From Spirochaetia bacterium (lineage in GTDB: Bacteria; Spirochaetota; UBA4802; UBA5550): 9,766 bases of DNA. Below, piece by piece: positions 6,675-9,766 of this stretch. How positions within the stretch are numbered: the first letter of the stretch is position 1; each line of letters begins with the position of its first letter. Position numbers and translations under genes: made by a program. Under the pieces are notes generated by a model. That model had not been told where the DNA came from. It saw only the letters and a program-made list of their open reading frames with translations, and searched no databases. Location of the stretch: assembly GCA_031289575.1 (NCBI GenBank), contig JAITPE010000295.1, positions 1 to 9,766 of the forward strand. The letters run 5' to 3'.

Positions 6675-6694
6675 CTGCTGAGACAGCTCAGCAG
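6675..6694 (-). promoter_or_regulatory. Leader hairpin upstream of rpsF
   Basis: CTGCTGAG (6675-6682) and CTCAGCAG (6687-6694) form a perfect 8-bp stem with a 4-base loop, 12 bases before the rpsF Shine-Dalgarno. S6:S18 complexes regulate rpsF through leader RNAs in several phyla, but the CCG element of that known motif is not evident here, so it may be a different leader or a terminator of the upstream oxidoreductase gene. No T run follows on the minus strand. Confidence 0.5.
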
Positions 6695-6699
6695 AAAGG

Positions 6700-6724
6700 T
6701 AAGCCCATGTTGAACATGGGCTTA
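6700..6724 (-). terminator. Hairpin between oxidoreductase gene and rpsF
   Basis: TAAGCCCATG (6700-6709) and CATGGGCTTA (6715-6724) form a perfect 10-bp stem around TTGAA. It lies 24 bases after the stop of the FMN oxidoreductase and is followed on the minus strand by CCTTTCT, a weak T tract. It probably ends that gene's transcript, possibly incompletely, and could also be part of the rpsF leader. Confidence 0.5.
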
Positions 6725-6748
6725 TATTTTGCAAGAAAAATTAAGGAA

Positions 6749-7378
6749 TCAGCGTATAAAGTTTGTATAAACCTTATTTTCGGCCCCAGGAGCAGCGCAT
6801 TCGGAGCGTTCTTTCATTTTGAGCAACCAGGCGATGTTTTTTCCAAGAATCCTCATTATTTGGACGCCCTCCGCGTCATTTGCGGCCTGCCCGGCGGTCT
6901 GTCCATGAATTACATTCCAGTATGATGAACCCGGCATTATCATATCCGAAATAGCCAGATAATGATTCAACCCGTCGAACGCCGCAATGCCGCCCGAGCG
7001 CCTGACTGCGGCTACCGACGCGCCGACCTTGTGGCGGAACCATCCCCCGTTAGCCGAAGCTACGAAGAACGCCCTGTCCAAAAAACATTTCATGGTACCC
7101 GCTATGCCAGAGTAATACACAGGCGCGCCGAGCAAAATGGCGTCGGCTTCTTTCATCTTGGGAAGTACCTGATTTACATCATCATCAAACGCCGCGCATT
7201 TGCCGTCGGCATTGCCGGCGCATTTGCCGCAGCCTATACAGCCGTGAATGGCCTTGTGGCCTATTTGAATTATTTCAAAATCAATCCCTTCCGCCTTCAA
7301 AGACTCGCCGGCCTGCAGCAGAGCAAAAGCCGTATTTCCGTCTTTGTGCGGGCTGCCATTAATCGCTAATGCCTTCAT
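6749..7378 (-). CDS. Flavodoxin-fold FMN-dependent oxidoreductase with Cys cluster
   Basis: 209 residues from ATG at 7378. The FMN phosphate loop is INGSPHKDGNT (6-16) and the second flavin-binding region is LLGAPVYYSGIAGTMKCFLDR. Between them HGCIGCGKCAGNADGKC carries C47, C50, C53 and C61, a CX2CX2CX7C spacing that fits the compact motif of iron-sulfur flavoproteins. Many related NAD(P)H-dependent flavodoxin-fold reductases also carry a similar cysteine set, so bound Fe-S is possible but not proven. The likely role is two-electron reduction of quinones, nitro compounds or another unknown acceptor in the cytoplasm. GGAGG 5 bases before the ATG decides the start; an in-frame TTG at 7390 would overlap that site. 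The gene is a single unit ending before the rpsF leader. Confidence 0.88.
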   Translation of the reverse strand: MKALAINGSPHKDGNTAFALLQAGESLKAEGIDFEIIQIGHKAIHGCIGCGKCAGNADGKCAAFDDDVNQVLPKMKEADAILLGAPVYYSGIAGTMKCFLDRAFFVASANGGWFRHKVGASVAAVRRSGGIAAFDGLNHYLAISDMIMPGSSYWNVIHGQTAGQAANDAEGVQIMRILGKNIAWLLKMKERSECAAPGAENKVYTNFIR

Positions 7379-7383
7379 AATTT

Positions 7384-7388
7384 CCTCC
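7384..7388 (-). promoter_or_regulatory. Shine-Dalgarno of the FMN oxidoreductase
   Basis: GGAGG on the minus strand, 5 bases from ATG at 7378-7376. It selects this ATG over the in-frame TTG four codons upstream. Confidence 0.85.
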
Positions 7389-7397
7389 AATATATAG

Positions 7398-7428
7398 GTT
7401 AAAAAACAGATTCAGCGGGGCATGTCAA
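7398..7428 (-). promoter_or_regulatory. Possible promoter of the FMN oxidoreductase
   Basis: A perfect -35 hexamer TTGACA lies at 7428-7423 on the minus strand. The best -10 candidate is TTTAAC at a long 19-base spacing; at 17 bases the hexamer is only TTTTTA. The position, about 45 bases before the start and after the carbonic anhydrase terminator, is sensible, but the weak -10 keeps this tentative. Confidence 0.35.
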
Positions 7429-7444
7429 GCCTTTGTTTTATCAC

Positions 7445-7474
7445 TTTGTTTGCCGCGATGTTAAGGCAAACAAA
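7445..7474. repeat. 10-bp inverted repeat in the spacer
   Basis: TTTGTTTGCC (7445-7454) pairs perfectly with GGCAAACAAA (7465-7474) around a 10-base loop. The inner TTTGCCGC (7449-7456) can instead pair with GCGGCAAA (7480-7487), so two hairpins are mutually exclusive. The spacer 7379-7536 holds no gene that I can support. Confidence 0.55.
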
Positions 7475-7484
7475 AAGGAGCGGC

Positions 7485-7512
7485 AAAAAAAAGGGGCTGA
7501 GTTCAGCCCCTT
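7485..7512 (-). terminator. Rho-independent terminator of the carbonic anhydrase gene
   Basis: AAGGGGCTGA (7491-7500) and TCAGCCCCTT (7503-7512) form a 10-bp, GC-rich stem, followed on the minus strand by a run of T residues (8 A residues at 7485-7492 on the plus strand). It sits 24 bases after the gene's stop. The structure is textbook in form. Confidence 0.9.
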
Positions 7513-7536
7513 GCAGGAAAAAGACAAAATGAAAAT

Positions 7537-8313
7537 TTATTTCGCTATATATATTTTTCTTTCGTATAAACTTTGAACAGGACGGTTGTTTCCGTTGTAG
7601 ATGCCCTTAAAAGCATTGATCTGTTCTTTCGACAGTTCTATAGTCTGTGCGGAAAGGCTCCATTTAACGCCTTCAGAGCAGGGAGGTGTGGTCAAAGAAC
7701 CGTCATAGCGGTATATTTCTTTGGTTCCGGTAAGCAGATCGGCCAAATTTATTTCGCCATCAAGATTATTCTTGCTGTGTTCTTTAGCAGGCATTTTGGC
7801 AAACAATTCTTTCAATCCAGCATTTTCTTTTCCGGCTTCAATCAGAATGCCTACAACAGCCAAACCGCCGGCGGCTGTTTTATGCACCAGATGAACCTCC
7901 ATTGGAGTCTCTTTGCCGTTGATCTGATGCTCGCTGGCCGCGTGAAAATGAAACTGCTGCAGGTTATAGCGCTCTTTGTCGAGAATGATGTAGTTTTCGG
8001 CGCCATGCTCGGGCAGTCCCTCAATTGTATGTCCGTTATTTTCAACCTCAAATTTTACAGCCTGATAGTGGAACTCAGGTTTGGCTGGGCCTTCTGCTGT
8101 GAGATCGGCTGTGACAATATTAACCGGCGACTGAGCCTTTCCGTCTTTCGCTATCGCATAAGCCGGATCCAAATTGTACCAGTATGCCGGAGCCGTATCT
8201 CCAGTGTATCCCCAGTGCTTTTTCTCGTGCTCCTTTTTGCAGCCGGCTTGAGCCAGTAAAAGAACTAATAAAAGCGCTGCCAAGTACCACTTCATATTTT
8301 TGCTCTGAATCAT
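7537..8313 (-). CDS. Alpha-class carbonic anhydrase, lipoprotein
   Basis: 258 residues. A signal peptide with hydrophobic core 9-20 ends in the lipobox AQAGC, lipid-modified Cys at 25, so the enzyme is probably anchored on the periplasmic side or surface. The alpha-CA fold follows: HWGYTG (33-38), QSPVNI (61-66), NNGH (92-95, H95 at the proton-shuttle position), QFHFHAASEH (120-129), MEVHLVH (138-144), and SLTTPPCSEGVKW (206-218). H122, H124 and H141 are the zinc ligands, and E128 and T208 fit the gatekeeper pair, so the active site is complete. It interconverts CO2 and bicarbonate. ATG at 8313 is preceded by GGAGG with 9 bases spacing. It appears monocistronic, with its own terminator. Confidence 0.96.
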   Translation of the reverse strand: MIQSKNMKWYLAALLLVLLLAQAGCKKEHEKKHWGYTGDTAPAYWYNLDPAYAIAKDGKAQSPVNIVTADLTAEGPAKPEFHYQAVKFEVENNGHTIEGLPEHGAENYIILDKERYNLQQFHFHAASEHQINGKETPMEVHLVHKTAAGGLAVVGILIEAGKENAGLKELFAKMPAKEHSKNNLDGEINLADLLTGTKEIYRYDGSLTTPPCSEGVKWSLSAQTIELSKEQINAFKGIYNGNNRPVQSLYERKIYIAK

Positions 8314-8366
8314 TTTTTTAATCCTCCGCTTTAATTTTGTATAAACATATATGACATTAGTTTACC

Positions 8367-8394
8367 GGAAAACATTCAACGTCAAGTGTTTTCC
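8367..8394. promoter_or_regulatory. Inverted repeat upstream of the carbonic anhydrase, possible operator
   Basis: GGAAAACA (8367-8374) and TGTTTTCC (8387-8394) are perfect 8-base arms separated by 12 bases. On the minus strand the spacer includes TTGACG (8386-8381 region), a near-consensus -35, so the repeat may be an operator bracketing it. A matching -10 at the normal distance is not clear. No T run follows, so it is not a good terminator. Confidence 0.4.
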
Positions 8395-8419
8395 AAAAAA
8401 TTTGATACTGCCCGGCAGT
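8395..8419 (-). terminator. Weak terminator of the unknown lipoprotein gene
   Basis: On the minus strand a 5-bp stem ACTGC/GCAGT (8407-8419) with a 3-base loop is followed by ATCAAATTTTTT. The stem is short and the T run is offset by about 5 bases, so it is only a candidate. Confidence 0.35.
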
Positions 8420-8452
8420 TTATTTTTAAGGTAAGGAAAATTTTGTTATATT

Positions 8453-9403
8453 CTATTTTTTCTCTTCCACCTTCAAGTCGGCTCCATAACTGATTACCCA
8501 GCCGACATCATATACAACAGATAGTAAATTTGAATTGGCGGTAAACTCCGCTTCCTTAAAAAATTTTGAATTTTTGCTCCAGTCTTGCGCGTCTCCCCAT
8601 ATTGTTGCCCGTATTTTATGTCGGCCATTGGGTATTATAAAGCTGATTTCATCCTTACCCGCGCGAAAGGTTACCGGATAGTCATCCAACCAGAAATAAA
8701 CATCAGGATATATCCAAAAAAAGACTGAGTCACAGGATATCTTCAGTACCGCCTCGTTCTGTCCGGGCCGGCCGCCGGAATACTGCCGGAATTGCGGAAC
8801 AAAGTTTTCTTTCGCTTGCTGTTCTTTGAAATTAACGCCCTCGGCGGTAGATGCGCCATTTGCGGGAGCGGGGATTGCCGTTTTTATGAGTTCTCCCGTC
8901 ACGGAAAAATCCTGCTGGAAGATTATGCCCTTGGTCTGTGTTTCTCTAAGAACCAGAGTGTTGGTTCCGGGATTACCCCCTCCTTTAATAAAACCCAGGA
9001 TGTATTTGGCGCCCGGTTTCAAAGCGGGACACACAAAAGACACATCCGTGTCAACCTTCCGGCTTTCGGCGGCGGAGTTCGCCAAACTTGCAAGGATACC
9101 TCCGACGACACCTGTTCCCTGCTGCTTTTGTTCCAAATATGCGACATGAACCGTGATATTCAGCTCTTTTCCCGCGGGAAAGGATACAGGATTCCATAAA
9201 ATGGTTTTTTCTTTCGCGTTTGCGTCCGTAACCTCGGGACGAATGTTTTCATAATGCAGAAAGGTTACCATAAAATCGATGCTGGCTGTTTCCTGTCCGG
9301 CCCCGGCAAACGAATACGGCAGGACGGTTGCGCAGCCCGCCATGGCCGCCGCCGCAAAAACAGCCAAAAGGGGCTTCGTGAATAACGCTACAATATTCTT
9401 CAT
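8453..9403 (-). CDS. Lipoprotein of unknown function
   Basis: 316 residues, not recognised. The N-terminus MKNIVALFTKPLLAVFAAAAMAGC is a lipoprotein signal peptide with lipobox MAGC (Cys at 24), so the mature protein is membrane-anchored outside the cytoplasm. The rest looks like two beta-rich parts. Residues 40-175 contain NITVHVAYLEQKQQG, a small Gly/Ala-rich hydrophobic stretch (97-111) and VSFVCPALKPGAKYILGFIKGGG. Residues 215-305 contain WIYPDVYFWLDDYPVTFRAGKDEISFIIPNGRHKIRATIWG. The second part resembles ligand-scaffold domains of the PEGA type (F-x-I-P-x-G-x-H-x-I) only loosely. The linker 176-212 is Pro/Ala/Gln-rich. ATG at 9403 has AAGGGAG 6 bases upstream. It lies on the same strand as the carbonic anhydrase lipoprotein, 139 bases away. 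Confidence 0.85.
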   Translation of the reverse strand: MKNIVALFTKPLLAVFAAAAMAGCATVLPYSFAGAGQETASIDFMVTFLHYENIRPEVTDANAKEKTILWNPVSFPAGKELNITVHVAYLEQKQQGTGVVGGILASLANSAAESRKVDTDVSFVCPALKPGAKYILGFIKGGGNPGTNTLVLRETQTKGIIFQQDFSVTGELIKTAIPAPANGASTAEGVNFKEQQAKENFVPQFRQYSGGRPGQNEAVLKISCDSVFFWIYPDVYFWLDDYPVTFRAGKDEISFIIPNGRHKIRATIWGDAQDWSKNSKFFKEAEFTANSNLLSVVYDVGWVISYGADLKVEEKK

Positions 9404-9686
9404 ATTTTTCTCCCTTGGTAAAAATATTTATTTTCACTTTATTACTTTTGAATTATCAGCCCTTCATTACAAGAAATAAGAAATAAGTAACAAATTGATA
9501 ACACACTAAAAATCAAGTAATTTTCGTTTTTTTGCAAAAAAAATGAGGGTCAGAGCCTCGATTTTTTCAGGAGCTCTGACCCTTAAAAAACAAAAACTAC
9601 TGTAAAAGTGCCGGCTTATAAAAAGTATTTGCTTTTAGAATAACACTAATAAAAGGTGACGGTATATAGAAATACACAGGAGACAA
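9404..9686. other. AT-rich divergent intergenic region
   Basis: 283 bases between the divergent starts of the lipoprotein and the synthetase. It holds a duplicated 7-mer AAGAAAT (9471-9484), a strong hairpin at 9544-9585, and A/T runs. A GATAAT hexamer lies on the minus strand about 50 bases before the lipoprotein start, and TAGAAT on the plus strand about 50 bases before the synthetase start. Neither has a convincing -35 partner, so no promoter is called. No small open frame with a ribosome site is convincing. Confidence 0.6.
9544..9585. repeat. Long hairpin, terminator-like or REP/MITE-type repeat
   Basis: AGGGTCAGAGC (9546-9556) and GCTCTGACCCT (9573-9583) are perfect 11-base complements around a 16-base loop, extended by one wobble and one A-T pair. 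It is followed by TAAAAAAC on the plus strand, and by CATTTTTTTT on the minus strand (8 T residues after two bases). No annotated transcript ends here, because genes on both sides start away from it. It is therefore either the end of an unseen small RNA or a dispersed intergenic repeat. Confidence 0.7.
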
Positions 9687-9766
9687 ATGCGAACATTACT
9701 TGAATCATCAGACAGAACAGCCGTTATCTCAGGAGAGACCGGCATAACATACGAGCAGCTTCTTCG
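9687..9766 (+). CDS. N-terminus of probable AMP-forming acyl-CoA synthetase (partial)
   Basis: The frame from ATG at 9687 is open to the window edge, giving MRTLLESSDRTAVISGETGITYEQLL and one partial codon. AGGAG 4 bases upstream supports the start. The pattern S-S-D-R-T-A-V-I-S-G-E-x-x-I-T-Y-E-Q-L is typical of the opening of AMP-binding ligases (acyl-CoA synthetase, acyl-ACP ligase or adenylation domains), in which the protein is inspected in full only beyond this point. The catalytic AMP-binding motif lies outside the window, so the substrate cannot be stated. Confidence 0.6.
   Translation, partial: MRTLLESSDRTAVISGETGITYEQLL

Noticed and set aside
6651..6734. 28-residue N-terminal extension of S6 from an upstream ATG
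   Set aside because: The extra residues cross two hairpins and match nothing in S6, while AAGGAGG sits at ideal distance from the GTG at 6650.
7573..8259. 228-codon open frame on the plus strand over the carbonic anhydrase gene
   Set aside because: The opposite strand carries a full alpha-carbonic anhydrase with all catalytic residues; this frame is Phe/Cys-rich antisense translation without motifs.
9687..9766. Firm assignment as a long-chain fatty-acid CoA ligase
   Set aside because: Only 26 codons are visible and the AMP-binding motif is outside the window, so the substrate class cannot be supported.

Overview
The window looks like a spirochaete chromosome, most likely Treponema-like. The evidence is the order rpsF-ssb-rpsR-(DUF2232 membrane protein)-rplI-dnaB, an S18 with a long acidic N-terminal extension, two neighbouring lipoproteins, and the start of an acyl-CoA synthetase-like gene. 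The genus is inferred from gene order and protein character; no database search was possible. Most of the window is moderately GC-rich with good Shine-Dalgarno sites. The first 500 bases are clearly AT-rich.

Layout. (1) Bases 1-500, + strand: the tail of a small gene, overlapping by ATGA a PIN-domain ribonuclease toxin. This is a type II toxin-antitoxin pair cut by the window edge. (2) 519-1226, +: a pirin/YhhW-type cupin. (3) 1259-6650, -: a compact eight-gene run, in transcription order rpsF, ssb, rpsR, DUF2232 membrane protein, rplI, dnaB, mlaE-type permease, isoaspartate methyltransferase-like protein. Gaps are 17 bases or fewer except for about 40 bases before rplI, and dnaB/mlaE overlap by ATGA. 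The run couples small- and large-subunit ribosomal proteins, single-strand DNA binding and the replicative helicase to an envelope-lipid permease and a possible protein-repair enzyme. Two hairpins end it, facing the convergent pirin gene. (4) 6749-7378, -: an FMN-dependent oxidoreductase with an iron-sulfur-flavoprotein-like cysteine cluster. (5) 7537-8313, -: a lipoprotein alpha-carbonic anhydrase with the full catalytic set and a strong terminator. (6) 8453-9403, -: a lipoprotein I do not recognise. (7) 9404-9686: an AT-rich divergent spacer holding a striking 11-bp-arm hairpin. (8) 9687 to the end, +: the N-terminus of a probable AMP-forming acyl-CoA synthetase.

I saw no tRNA, rRNA, CRISPR array, transposase gene or phage gene. 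Nothing here amounts to a clearly new defence or mobile system. The items most worth a second look are the extended S18, the envelope and repair genes in a replication/translation operon, the paired hairpins in the rpsF leader, the orphan terminator-like hairpin at 9544-9585, the inverted repeat at the carbonic anhydrase promoter region, and the unrecognised lipoprotein.
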